From Caldifarciminota bacterium (GTDB lineage Bacteria; Hydrothermota; Hydrothermia; Hydrothermales; JAJRUZ01): a stretch of 64,000 nt of DNA. The position numbers and the translations under genes are program-made. Of this stretch, positions 19,748 to 29,459 are shown piece after piece (within the stretch, counting starts at the first letter, position 1; each line of letters begins with the position of its first letter). Location of the stretch: positions 124,001 to 188,000 of the forward strand of contig JAJRUZ010000042.1 in the NCBI GenBank assembly GCA_024277525.1, read 5' to 3'. The notes beneath the pieces were generated by a model. The model was given only the letters and a program-made list of their open reading frames with translations. It ran no database searches and had not been told where the DNA came from.

Positions 19748-20866
19748 TCAAATTTTTCTGACAAATACTAACGAATAACAGGCAACGGTCTTTTCAAAGA
19801 GTCCTTCAAAAGTTTTTGCTTTGATGTTTATTTTGCTCTCTTTAACACCCAAGATTTTCGCCAAATTTTTCTTGATTTTTCTCTTTTTATCTTTAAGTTT
19901 CGGTTCTTCAAGAAAGACGGTTATGTCAATATTTAAAAATTCATAACCCTCTGCTTTAAAAATTTTTAAAATTTCCTTTAAAAAAAATTCGGATTTTGTT
20001 CCTTTCCATCTTTTGTCCGTATCAGGAAAATATTCTCCTATATCCCCTTTTCCCATGGCTCCTAAGATTGCGTCAATAAGGGAATGAATAACAACATCGC
20101 CATCCGAATGTCCGATTGCTCTTATACCTTCCTTTATTTTTATCCCCCCGAGAATTAGATTTCCCTTTTTATATTCAAGTCTGTGAATATCAAATCCGAG
20201 TCCTGTTTTAAAACAAAACAAATTTTCAATTTCCTTTAAAATTTTCACATCCTCTTTAAAGGTTATTTTAAAATTAAAAAAATTATCTTTCAAATAAAAA
20301 GGAGAGATTGATAGGGTTTCTTTCAAAAGGGTTGATTCGTCAGGAAAGTCTCTTTTTTTTGTTTTTTTGAATGCTTTTAGAATCAGAGACTTTTTTGTTC
20401 CCTGCGGTGTATGGATCAACTTCAAGGATTCTCTTTTTATCAATTTATCTTCATAAATGGCAGTATCCGATGGATTCACATAAGGAACAACAAGGTCTTT
20501 TGTTTTAAGTTTTTTTCTTATTTTTTTGATCAATTCTATTGAAGGAAAAGGTCTTGCGAGGTCATGAATAAGAAGGTATTCAAAATTTGCTTTTTTAACT
20601 GCAATTTCAACGCTTTCTGCTCTGGTCTTTCCGCCTTTTACTATTTTTAAAGGCAAATTAAATTCTGTGTTTTTAATTTCTTTTTTAATGTTCTCAAAAA
20701 GAAACTCCGGCACAGTAAGAATAACCTCGCCTATGAAGTTAATTTTTTCAAGTTTTTTTATATGGTATGAATAAATGGGTAAGTTGAAAATTTTGAGTTT
20801 TATTTTAGGAAAGCCGAGTCTCTCTCCTTTTCCTGCTCCGAGTAGTATAAAACTTGTATCTTTCAA
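19748..20866 (-). CDS. ispDF: Bifunctional 2-C-methyl-D-erythritol 4-phosphate cytidylyltransferase / MEcPP synthase
   Basis: N-term FILLGAGKGERLG; C-term GLGFDIHRLEYKKGNLILGGIKI..GHSDGDVVIHSLIDAILGAMGKGDIGEYFPDTD. Confidence 0.95.
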   Translation of the reverse strand: MKDTSFILLGAGKGERLGFPKIKLKIFNLPIYSYHIKKLEKINFIGEVILTVPEFLFENIKKEIKNTEFNLPLKIVKGGKTRAESVEIAVKKANFEYLLIHDLARPFPSIELIKKIRKKLKTKDLVVPYVNPSDTAIYEDKLIKRESLKLIHTPQGTKKSLILKAFKKTKKRDFPDESTLLKETLSISPFYLKDNFFNFKITFKEDVKILKEIENLFCFKTGLGFDIHRLEYKKGNLILGGIKIKEGIRAIGHSDGDVVIHSLIDAILGAMGKGDIGEYFPDTDKRWKGTKSEFFLKEILKIFKAEGYEFLNIDITVFLEEPKLKDKKRKIKKNLAKILGVKESKINIKAKTFEGLFEKTVACYSLVFVRKI

Positions 20867-21129
20867 ATTTTTTGCAAAAGATAAATCATAAAAAATATTA
20901 AAATAAAGGTTAAGAGGTTGAGTTTAAAAATAAAGCCGAAGTTTAAATCAAGAATCAGGAGATTAAGTTTAATTTCCGGTATTCCGACTTTGACAGTATA
21001 TAAAATTGCATCTCTTGCAGGAGATTTCGGAAAAAAATACCTTAAAATTACTCCCAAGATATCACCGAATGCACCAGCAAGAATTACGGCTATAATATTT
21101 CGTAAAGTAAAAATTCTTTTTGCACTCAT
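20863..21129 (-). CDS. Small membrane protein, DUF4321-like
   Basis: 88 aa, 2 TM; GAFGDILGVILRYFFP; overlaps ispDF start. Confidence 0.6.
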   Translation of the reverse strand: MSAKRIFTLRNIIAVILAGAFGDILGVILRYFFPKSPARDAILYTVKVGIPEIKLNLLILDLNFGFIFKLNLLTFILIFFMIYLLQKI

Positions 21130-21191
21130 AGTTAAAAAGAAAAGAAATATTAAGGTTTTTAAGTAGAAAATTTCAATAGGAATTCAAAAAA

Positions 21192-22304
21192 TCATCTTTT
21201 ATAAAATTTTTTTATTTTTTCGCATACATATAAAACATCCTCATCTTTTAAATAAGGATGGCATGGCAAAGAAATAACCTCCCTTGATAATTTTTCTGTT
21301 AAAGGAAGGGAACCTTCTTTATATCCGTAAAACCTTGCCGCAGGTTGAAGATGGCAAGGAATGGGATAGTGAATGCCTGTTTCTATCCCTTTTTCTCTTA
21401 AATAGACCCTCAATTTATCCCTATCCTTTGCTCTTATCACAAAAAGATGATAAACCGATTTTTTATTTTTATCTTCTTTTGGTAAGATAACCTCGTTAAT
21501 GTCCCTTAGATTATCCCTATAAATTTTCGCTATTTCCCTTCTTCTTTCATTCCATTTATCCAGGAACCTCAATTTTAACAGTAAAACAGCTGCTTGAATT
21601 TCATCCATTCTGAAATTAAAGCCCATCATTTTACTTTCATAAGAGGAGACCTGTCCGTGTACCCTCATTAATTTCATTCTTTCATAAATTTCTTGATGAT
21701 TTGTGGAAATTCCTCCTGCTTCTCCGAGTGCTCCGAGGTTTTTCGTGTAATAAAAACTGAAAGCAGAAACATCTCCCAGATTTCCTACTTTTTCATCTTT
21801 ATACTTCCCTCCGTGTGCCTGAGCAGAGTCTTCGACCAGAATAATATCCGGATTTTCTCTTTTTATCTGCCAGAACTTGTCCATATTACATGGGGTACCG
21901 AAGAGATGGACAAGAATTATTGCCTTTGTTCTTTCGGTAATTTTATTTTTTACATCTTCTGGATCAATTGTATAATCGCTTTTTTTTACCTCTGCAAATA
22001 CTGGTTTTGCTTTCACCATCCATACTGCTTCAAGGGTTGCAAAAAAGGTGAAGGATGGTAAAATAATTTCATCATTTTCTCCTATTCCTGCCCCTCTCAG
22101 TGCGAGGTGAAGTGCATCGGTTCCTGAGGAGCATGTTAAAAAAAATTTTGTTCCGCAGTATTCTGCAAATTTTCTTTCAAATTCCTGTTGATAAGGACCT
22201 AAAAAAAGTTTCATTTCAGAAAAAATTTCTTTCCATAAGGAAAACAATTCTTCTTTTATTTCAATATATGCGGATCGAAGGTCAGCAAGTTTTATTTTTT
22301 TCAT
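21192..22304 (-). CDS. DegT/DnrJ/EryC1/StrS aminotransferase
   Basis: FLTCSSGTDALHLALRGAGIG, VEDSAQAHGG, SFYYTKNLGALGEAG; start at MKKIKLADLR. Confidence 0.93.
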   Translation of the reverse strand: MKKIKLADLRSAYIEIKEELFSLWKEIFSEMKLFLGPYQQEFERKFAEYCGTKFFLTCSSGTDALHLALRGAGIGENDEIILPSFTFFATLEAVWMVKAKPVFAEVKKSDYTIDPEDVKNKITERTKAIILVHLFGTPCNMDKFWQIKRENPDIILVEDSAQAHGGKYKDEKVGNLGDVSAFSFYYTKNLGALGEAGGISTNHQEIYERMKLMRVHGQVSSYESKMMGFNFRMDEIQAAVLLLKLRFLDKWNERRREIAKIYRDNLRDINEVILPKEDKNKKSVYHLFVIRAKDRDKLRVYLREKGIETGIHYPIPCHLQPAARFYGYKEGSLPLTEKLSREVISLPCHPYLKDEDVLYVCEKIKKFYKR

Positions 22305-22353
22305 AAGAGAATAATAAGGAAGTAAAAATATTAAAAACAAGTTAAATAATTAC

Positions 22354-23499
22354 TTAATAAAAACAGTTTGGAAAATCCGGATTGAAGAGCTTTCTCTGAT
22401 CCCTATTCCCACATCCCGATCCGTATACCTTTTCCACCCTTTCAGCTATTTTTATCCAGTCAAAATTTTTTGAGAATTCAAGTCCTTTTTCCTTTAATTT
22501 TTCTCTTAAATTTTCATCACTTATCAGAATTTCAATTTTTTCCGCAAGGTCATTTTCATTCTTATTTTTGAATAAAAGTCCGTTTATTCCGTGTTTTACA
22601 ACTTCATTATATCCCTCAATATCAGAACATATAACAGGGGTCCCTGATGCCATTGCTTCAATTAAAACAATTCCGAAAGTTTCACCACCTATTGCAGGTG
22701 ACACATATATATCAGCACTTCTGAAAATTATAGGTAATTCTTCAGTGGATACAAATCCGAAAAATTTTACATTCAGATTATTCTCTTGAGAAAATTTTTT
22801 GGCATTATCAAGCAAAGGACCTTTTCCCACCATCCAGAAATCAATGTCTTTATATCCTTTTTTCCTTAATATATTTATTGCCTTTAAAAAAATAAAGGGT
22901 CCTTTTCTGGGTTCAAATCTTCCGACAAATAAACTTATTAAATTATTTTTTTTAATCCTTTTTCCTTCAGGATTGAATCTCTTTGTATCAACCCCGTTCG
23001 GAATAATAACATAATTTCCGAAGGGAAAATATTTTTTGATTTCCCTATATGCTTTTTTTGAGACACATATAACCCTATCTAATTTTTTAAAACTTTCTTT
23101 ATAAAAAATTCTTGCGAGTTTATAAAAATTGAAACCGACAAAGGCGGTGTGAAAGGTAGCAATATTTTTTGAATCCGAAAACATAAGGGCGTGATAGGGC
23201 AGATTATGTCCCAAAGGACCGTGTGTATGGACAATATCATAACTTCTTTTGAACACCTCTCTTAATTTTTTTCTATATCCTTTTTCCCATGTAAAGGTAA
23301 TCTGTGTGAAATTTAAGGGTAGAATATTTATTCTTCCGACCCTTATCACATCCTTTTCTGATTCTCCTCCGTCATAACGGGCTGTTAAGATTTTGACCAC
23401 ATGTCCTCTTTCCCTCAATGCTTTTGATAAATGATACATATGTTCTGATACGCCTCCCGGAAAGGGATAATAGGCATCCGAGACCATTAAAATTTTCAT
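22354..23499 (-). CDS. Glycosyltransferase family 4
   Basis: DAYYPFPGGVSEHMYHLSKALRERGH; FVGRFEPRKGP; GGETFGIVLIEAMASGTPVI. Confidence 0.92.
   Translation of the reverse strand: MKILMVSDAYYPFPGGVSEHMYHLSKALRERGHVVKILTARYDGGESEKDVIRVGRINILPLNFTQITFTWEKGYRKKLREVFKRSYDIVHTHGPLGHNLPYHALMFSDSKNIATFHTAFVGFNFYKLARIFYKESFKKLDRVICVSKKAYREIKKYFPFGNYVIIPNGVDTKRFNPEGKRIKKNNLISLFVGRFEPRKGPFIFLKAINILRKKGYKDIDFWMVGKGPLLDNAKKFSQENNLNVKFFGFVSTEELPIIFRSADIYVSPAIGGETFGIVLIEAMASGTPVICSDIEGYNEVVKHGINGLLFKNKNENDLAEKIEILISDENLREKLKEKGLEFSKNFDWIKIAERVEKVYGSGCGNRDQRKLFNPDFPNCFY
22396..22420 (-). repeat. 25-bp dispersed repeat copy inside the 3' end of the GT4 gene
   Basis: ATCGGGATGTGGGAATAGGGATCAG; 20/25 identical to 29427-29451. 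Confidence 0.45.
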
Positions 23500-23942
23500 T
23501 TAATTCTTTCAAGTATTTTTGATTCAATTTCAAGTAAAATTTCCGGGATTTTTGCTCCTTTAATAAGTGAAGAAAATCCGAAAGTATAGAGCAGATGAAT
23601 TACTGCAAGTGTAAAAAGAATACTTAAAATTAAAAGGGATAAACTCCCTAATAATTTATCCCAGAATGAAAGTCCCAAATTTTTTATTGCTTTCTTTCCT
23701 GTTTTGGAAAGAAGAACAAATATTAAAAGTGAAAAAATAAATATTAAAAAAAATGATAAAAGCAGGGGTAAAGGAATAAAATCAGGAAGATAAGTTTTTA
23801 ATTTCGGAGAAAGATTGTATGCAAGAAGCACGGAAAAAGCAACCGAAAACCACCCTGTCAATAATTTCCATAATCCCTGAAACGCACCGACCAAAATTGA
23901 TATACCGAAGGTGATTAAAATAATTATATCAAATGGATGCAT
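23496..23942 (-). CDS. cvpA: CvpA family protein
   Basis: MHPFDIIILITFGISILVGAFQGLWKLLTGWFSVAFSVLLAY. Confidence 0.85.
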   Translation of the reverse strand: MHPFDIIILITFGISILVGAFQGLWKLLTGWFSVAFSVLLAYNLSPKLKTYLPDFIPLPLLLSFFLIFIFSLLIFVLLSKTGKKAIKNLGLSFWDKLLGSLSLLILSILFTLAVIHLLYTFGFSSLIKGAKIPEILLEIESKILERIK

Positions 23943-23973
23943 TTTTATTTATTATAGCATTAAAATAAATAAT

Positions 23974-24834
23974 ATGTCTTTATCCTTCATTTTCAGGGAA
24001 ACACTTAAAGGAATAAAAAATAATATAAAAATGGCTCTAACAAGTGTATTTATAATGTCTTTTTCTTTATTCTTTTTTATGTTTTTTATAATTTTAACTC
24101 TTAATTCCTTAAATATTATTTATAAAAGAGCAAATGAAATAAAATTTGAAGTCTATCCTTCTGAAAATTTAAATAATAAGTTTATGAATTTTTTTAAAGA
24201 CCTTTTGAGTTCCCTGAGGGGTGTTAAAAGGGTCATTTTTGTTGATTCAAAAGAGGGTAGGGAACTCTTTTTAAAAGATTACCCGGAATATAAAGAACTT
24301 TTAAATATTTTTGAAGAAGAAATATTCCCCCCGAAATTCACCCTTGAACTTAAACCTTATGTTTTACTCAGGGGCGAAATTCCTGAACTTAAATCCTTCA
24401 TTTCACGATTACCCGGAATAAAAGAAGTTTATTTCGGAGAGGAATATCTGCTAAAGGTTTTTAAATTACTCGTTTTCCTTTTATTCATTGATATTTTCTT
24501 TTTCTTTTTCCTTTTATTTTTGCTTTCACTTACAATTCTGCAGACATTGAGATTGACAATAAGGTCAAGATTGAAACTTCTTGAGGTCCTTTACCTTGTG
24601 GGAGCAGATGAGGAATACATTCGTTCACCTTTTGCCTTGGAAGGCTCAATATACGGATTTTTCGGCTCAATTATTGCCTCTATCCTTTTCTTTGCCTTTA
24701 TTACACTCTTAAAAAAATTATTCGGGGTCACTTTCCTGTTTGTTGTTCCGACTTCCGTAGCAATAATAGCATTCGGAGTTTTACTCGGATTTTTGTCATC
24801 TCAGATAGCACTTGCTGATTTAAAAGCAATATGA
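23974..24834 (+). CDS. ftsX: Cell division protein FtsX
   Basis: SFIFRETLKGIKNN; LRLTIRSRLKLLEVLYLVGADEEYIRSPFALEGSIYGFFGSI. Confidence 0.9.
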   Translation: MSLSFIFRETLKGIKNNIKMALTSVFIMSFSLFFFMFFIILTLNSLNIIYKRANEIKFEVYPSENLNNKFMNFFKDLLSSLRGVKRVIFVDSKEGRELFLKDYPEYKELLNIFEEEIFPPKFTLELKPYVLLRGEIPELKSFISRLPGIKEVYFGEEYLLKVFKLLVFLLFIDIFFFFFLLFLLSLTILQTLRLTIRSRLKLLEVLYLVGADEEYIRSPFALEGSIYGFFGSIIASILFFAFITLLKKLFGVTFLFVVPTSVAIIAFGVLLGFLSSQIALADLKAI

Positions 24835-25934
24835 TGATTTTATTTTTATTTTTCCAGATAAGTATCAAGGCAAAAGTTGATTCTCTTGAGAGGGAACTTA
24901 AAAGAATAAGAGAAGAAAGAAAAATTTTTGAGAAAAAAGAAGTCCAAATCCTTTCATCACTTGAGACAATAAAAAGGGAACTCGAGGTCTTAAACGAGAT
25001 GGAAAAATCCCTTTTAAAGGAAAGAAATAAACTTGAAAAAGAAGTAATGAATCTTGAAGACCTTATATTTGAAAATGAGAGGGAGCTTAAAAGGACAAAG
25101 AATGTGATTAAAAATTTTCTTATAAGTTTATATAAATACGGAAAGGTGAGCCCTTTAAATATTTTAAAGGGTCAAGGTTCCTTTTTGAATTTTTATACAG
25201 GACTCCTCGCAATTAAAAAGGGAATAAGTTTCAAGAAAAAAATATTGGAAAAGGGAGTTTTGCTTGTAAAGAATTTGAAGGAAAGAAAAAAAGTATATGA
25301 AAGAAAAGTAAAAGATCTCAGAGAGATAGAAGAAATCACAAGGGAGAAAAAAGGAGAAATAATCGGAATTAAAAAGCAAAGGGAAAGAATTTTATACGAT
25401 ATAAGAAAAAAGAAAAAAGAGAGAAAAAAACTTGAGAAGGAACTTTTGGCACAGGTTAAAAAATTTGAAGAACTTTTGAGAAGGATTGAAAGGGAAAGAA
25501 TGGCTAAATTGAAGAAAAAATTACCCAAGAATATTCCCAAAAAGGTCTTCTCCTGGCCTTTGAGAGGAAAAATTATTTCTTATTTCGGCAACATCTGGCA
25601 TCCTGAATATAAAACAAAGATTAAAAATAATGGAGTTGATATTAAAGGTGAACCCGGAGAAAAAGTCAGGGCAGCGGACGGTGGAATTGTTGTTTATGCG
25701 AATTTATTTATGGGGTACGGTCAAACTGTGATAATTGACCACGGAGACGGTTTTTATACCGTCTATGCAGGTTTAGGAAGAATATATGTTTTTCCGGGAC
25801 AAGCTGTGGTAAGGGGGGAACCGATCGGAGAAGTCGGGATTTCCCTTTTCGGAAAAGGTTATACCCTTCATTTTGAGGTAAGATATTCCGGCAGAGCACT
25901 TGACCCACTGCTTTTCCTTCCGTTTGAAAGTTGA
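24831..25934 (+). CDS. EnvC-like murein hydrolase activator (coiled coil plus degenerate LytM/M23)
   Basis: Long N-terminal coiled coil; FSWPLRGKIISYFG..NNGVDIKGEPGEKVRAADGGIVVYANLFMGYGQTVIIDHGDGFYTVYAGL..TLHFEVRYSGRALDPL. Confidence 0.88.
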   Translation: MMILFLFFQISIKAKVDSLERELKRIREERKIFEKKEVQILSSLETIKRELEVLNEMEKSLLKERNKLEKEVMNLEDLIFENERELKRTKNVIKNFLISLYKYGKVSPLNILKGQGSFLNFYTGLLAIKKGISFKKKILEKGVLLVKNLKERKKVYERKVKDLREIEEITREKKGEIIGIKKQRERILYDIRKKKKERKKLEKELLAQVKKFEELLRRIERERMAKLKKKLPKNIPKKVFSWPLRGKIISYFGNIWHPEYKTKIKNNGVDIKGEPGEKVRAADGGIVVYANLFMGYGQTVIIDHGDGFYTVYAGLGRIYVFPGQAVVRGEPIGEVGISLFGKGYTLHFEVRYSGRALDPLLFLPFES

Positions 25935-26006
25935 ATCCTTTTTACTTTAAAATTGTGATGTATGTCATAGAAGAATGATTAAAAATGGGTTTATAATTTA
26001 ATAATC

Positions 26007-26666
26007 ATGGAGGAATATAAAAATTATTATGAAATTCTCGGTTTAAAACCAGGAGCAAGTATAAGAGAAATAGAAATAGCCTTTAAAAAAATGGTTATCA
26101 AATTCCATCCTGATAAGTTTAAAAAAGATGGAGAAGAGGCGTATAAAAAAGCAGTTGAAAGATTTTCCCTTATAAATGAGGCATACCATGTTTTGTCAAA
26201 TCCGGAGAAGAGAAAAAAGTATGATGAAATGCTTAAAACAGGAAGTTTTATTCCTCCACAGATAAAGGCAAGGAAAACACAGGCAAAGAACGCTTTTAAA
26301 ATGGGTAAGGAATGCTTTGATAGGGGAGAATATGCAAAATCGTCCATGTATTTTAAATCAGCACTTACACTTGACCCTTCCTTTATTGAAGCAAGAATTT
26401 ACCTTGCATTAAGTTATGTGCGTTCGGGAAGGAAAAAAGAAGAGATTTTAAATCTTTTGAACAAACTGGAACCCAAAATTGAAACACTCAACAATCCGGA
26501 GGTTATTTATTTAATAGCAAGGGCATTTCTGGGAGCAGGTGAAAAGAAAAAGGCGGTTTCCGTGCTTGAAAAAGGTCTGAAGATATTTAAAAACAATGAG
26601 AAATTAAATAAACTCTACAAAGAAATAGGTGGAAAGAAACTATTTAAAATTTTTCCTTTCAAGTAA
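26007..26666 (+). CDS. J-domain protein with TPR repeats
   Basis: KNYYEILGLKPGASIREIEIAFKKMVIKFHPDKF..FSLINEAYHVLSNPEKRKKYD. Confidence 0.9.
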   Translation: MEEYKNYYEILGLKPGASIREIEIAFKKMVIKFHPDKFKKDGEEAYKKAVERFSLINEAYHVLSNPEKRKKYDEMLKTGSFIPPQIKARKTQAKNAFKMGKECFDRGEYAKSSMYFKSALTLDPSFIEARIYLALSYVRSGRKKEEILNLLNKLEPKIETLNNPEVIYLIARAFLGAGEKKKAVSVLEKGLKIFKNNEKLNKLYKEIGGKKLFKIFPFK

Positions 26667-28377
26667 TCTCATCTTTCTTCTTTTTTATCCTTATCCATTA
26701 AGAAAACTGAAAATAAAATTTCATCCCGAAAAGGAAAAAAGAAAAGTTTATTTCTTAAAAAAAGCATATTCAGATATAGAAGACCCTCTTAAAGTCTATG
26801 AAAATTTAAAAGATTTTCTTTCCATTTCAGATTTTGAAGACTCAGTAAAGGTCTTACCCATTTTTCTGCTTGCCGGCATTGAAACAAAGAAAATAAAACT
26901 TTCGGATTTTGAAAAATATTTGAAATATATAAATCCCGAGATCCGGGAACTACTGAAAATCTTTGAAAATTTGTATGAAAGTTTTTATGAAAATTACAAT
27001 TTAAAAGATACCTTTTTATATTTTATATATATAATAAACGCCCTCAATTTTAAAAAGAATATTACACTCCCTTATTTAAAAGATGAGCCCGAGCTTTTAT
27101 ATTCTTATTCATTAATGAAATTTAATGCAGGAAAAATAAAGGAAAGTGAAAAATTTATAAAAAAATTTCTTAAAAAAAAGAAGAATTTTTTCAATCCTCT
27201 TTACGATGATGCCTTATATCTTTTGGCATTAATTGAGAGATTAAAGGGTAATAAAAACAGGGAGTTAAAAATTTTGTTAAAATTAAAAAACGATTTTCCT
27301 TATACACCTTATAAAAATGAGATTTTTTTGAGACTTTTGTCAATATATTTTGAAAAAGAAAATTATAAAAAAATAATTGAACTTGAAGAAGAGATAAGTC
27401 CTTTTATGGAAAGGGTAATTCCCTATTTTTATACTGCTTATGTTTTTGAGGGAAAATTTGGAAAGGCGGAAAATCTGTTGAAAAAAATAAATGAATCCAA
27501 AAAAAGGGATTCACTGAGGTATATGGTGATAGAAAGATTAATAAAAAGAAAAAAATATGAATATGCGGATTTTATTGCAGAAGAAATTGAAAATAAAGAG
27601 GAAAAAAGATTTTTTGATTTGCTTTTAAAGATTTTTTATCTTAAGGGAGACGAAGCCTCACTTCTTGATTTATATAAAAAAGAAAGTGAAGATGAGAAAA
27701 AAGGAGAAATTGCGGAAATTCTGGGCAATTATTATCTTAAAGAGGGTAAACTTAAAGAAAGTGAAAAATTTTATAAAATTGCCTACGAAAAATTAAAAGA
27801 TGATGATATTTTATTTTCCCTTCTTTTTGTTAGATTAAAAAGTAAAAAAATAAAACAGGATGATTTTTACAGGATTTTTTTAAATAGTGCCAGGGATACG
27901 AATTTAATAAAAAAAGTAAGAAAGGATTATCACTTTTATTTAAAAGAAAAAGATGAATTTAAGCAAGCGGAAAGAAATTTAAAAGAACTTTTGAAATTAA
28001 AGAATGACGAAGACGAAATTAAGTTTTTGATAAGAGAACTCTTTGAAATTGAAAGGTTTGTTAAAAATGACACTTTCTTTTTGAATATTTTAAAAAAATA
28101 TAAAAAAAATAAAATTTCGGGGTTTGCGGCTTACATGGCACTGAAATATATGATTGAAAGAAATTTTCCGGAAGAAGAAATTTTCTCGTTTATCTCCCAG
28201 TTTGAAATAAAAGAAGGGGATATTTATGAGGATAAAATAACATTTCTCCTTGCAAATCTTTATTTAAAAGAGGAAAAAACAAATGAGGCAAAGGTTCTTT
28301 TTAAAGACCTTATAAAAGGTGAGGATTCCCTTTCTTATAAATCCCTTTTAATGCTCGGTGAGATTGCAATAAATTAA
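26629..28377 (+). CDS. TPR-repeat protein (5' portion, ended by TAA 28375)
   Basis: Repeated helical TPR pattern; 28402 ORF continues in the same frame. Confidence 0.7.
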   Translation: MERNYLKFFLSSNLIFLLFYPYPLRKLKIKFHPEKEKRKVYFLKKAYSDIEDPLKVYENLKDFLSISDFEDSVKVLPIFLLAGIETKKIKLSDFEKYLKYINPEIRELLKIFENLYESFYENYNLKDTFLYFIYIINALNFKKNITLPYLKDEPELLYSYSLMKFNAGKIKESEKFIKKFLKKKKNFFNPLYDDALYLLALIERLKGNKNRELKILLKLKNDFPYTPYKNEIFLRLLSIYFEKENYKKIIELEEEISPFMERVIPYFYTAYVFEGKFGKAENLLKKINESKKRDSLRYMVIERLIKRKKYEYADFIAEEIENKEEKRFFDLLLKIFYLKGDEASLLDLYKKESEDEKKGEIAEILGNYYLKEGKLKESEKFYKIAYEKLKDDDILFSLLFVRLKSKKIKQDDFYRIFLNSARDTNLIKKVRKDYHFYLKEKDEFKQAERNLKELLKLKNDEDEIKFLIRELFEIERFVKNDTFFLNILKKYKKNKISGFAAYMALKYMIERNFPEEEIFSFISQFEIKEGDIYEDKITFLLANLYLKEEKTNEAKVLFKDLIKGEDSLSYKSLLMLGEIAIN

Positions 28378-28401
28378 AAGAGGATTTCTTTACTCGATAC
28401 G

Positions 28402-28692
28402 GTGATTGAGTTTTTATCTCAAAGGGTTCCTTCTTCTCATCCCTATCTTTTGTATTTCCTTGCTGAAAAAGAAAAAGAAAAAGGTAATATAGAGAATGCG
28501 ATTAAACTTTATGAAAAGGCGGCGGAGAATTTTAAAGAAGACAGAGACAATGCAGCGAAAATGCTTTTAAAAGCAGCACTCATTTCAGAACCCAGAAGAA
28601 AAGATTATTATTTCAAAAGGGCGGAGATTCTGGCAGAAGATGAAAATTTAAAAAGCAAAATTGAGGAAATATGGAAAAAAGAGAAGTTTTGA
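28402..28692 (+). CDS. TPR-repeat fragment in frame with the preceding TPR gene
   Basis: YLLYFLAEKEKEKGNIENAIKLYEKAAENF; same frame as 26629-28377. Confidence 0.6.
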   Translation: MIEFLSQRVPSSHPYLLYFLAEKEKEKGNIENAIKLYEKAAENFKEDRDNAAKMLLKAALISEPRRKDYYFKRAEILAEDENLKSKIEEIWKKEKF

Positions 28693-28706
28693 TTTTAAAA
28701 TTTTAA

Positions 28707-29087
28707 ATGCCCAAAAAATTTTTCCTTCCCCTTTTCCTGGTTGTTATTTCCTGTGATATAAAAAGTGAAAAAATTGACCCTTCCTCAATAAGAGTTGAAG
28801 TCTTAAATGCAACGGGTGAGAGACATCTTGCAAGGATTGTTTCAATGGAATTGAGGAGAAAAGGATTTGATGTAATTCATTTCGGTAATGCAGATGACAC
28901 ACTTGATTACACGATTATTTTTGACAGAAAGAGCCCTGAAAAAAAATATGCAAAGATTTTAGCCAGGAGCATAGGATGTAAAAGAATCAGATTTGAACCG
29001 GACCCTCAGAAATTGTGCGAAGTGAGTATTATAATAGGGAAAGATTACAAAAAAATTTTTAAAGACCTGATGGTTCTGTGGAAATAG
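28707..29087 (+). CDS. Lipoprotein with LytR C-terminal domain
   Basis: Lipobox LFLVVISCD; IRVEVLNATGERHLARIVSMELRRKGFDVIHFGNAD. Confidence 0.82.
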   Translation: MPKKFFLPLFLVVISCDIKSEKIDPSSIRVEVLNATGERHLARIVSMELRRKGFDVIHFGNADDTLDYTIIFDRKSPEKKYAKILARSIGCKRIRFEPDPQKLCEVSIIIGKDYKKIFKDLMVLWK

Positions 29088-29422
29088 TTAAATACATTAC
29101 AAAAATAATTTATGATAAAAAGGGTGAAGATATTTTAATAATCGATGTTAGTGAAGTTTTAAAAGGAATTTGTGATTACTTTATCATTGCTACCTCGTTA
29201 TCTAATGAGCATTCAAGGGCACTTGCTGACGAGATTGAGGAAAAATTAAAAAAAGAAAAAGGAATTCTAATTCATCATATCGAAGGATACGAAAAAGGTA
29301 AATGGGTTTTAATAGATGTCGGAGATGTGGTTGTTCATATTTTTGACGAAGAAACAAGGAAATTTTATGATATAGAGTCCCTTTATGAGGATGAGAAAAA
29401 GATTAAATATGAAGGAGAATAA
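29078..29422 (+). CDS. rsfS: Ribosomal silencing factor RsfS
   Basis: DILIIDVSEVLKGICDYFIIATSLSNEHSRALADEI..GYEKGKWVLIDVGDVVVHIFDEETRKFYDIESLY. Confidence 0.95.
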   Translation: MEIVKYITKIIYDKKGEDILIIDVSEVLKGICDYFIIATSLSNEHSRALADEIEEKLKKEKGILIHHIEGYEKGKWVLIDVGDVVVHIFDEETRKFYDIESLYEDEKKIKYEGE

Positions 29423-29426
29423 TATA

Positions 29427-29451
29427 ATCGGGATTCGGGAATCGGAGTCAG
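29427..29451 (+). repeat. 25-bp dispersed repeat copy
   Basis: ATCGGGATTCGGGAATCGGAGTCAG; related to minus strand 22396-22420. Confidence 0.45.
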
Positions 29452-29459
29452 GAAAAATT

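Noticed and set aside
25193-25540. Minus-strand 115-aa Ser/Phe-rich ORF
   Set aside because: Antisense to the Lys/Glu-rich coiled coil of the EnvC-like gene; composition is the expected artefact.
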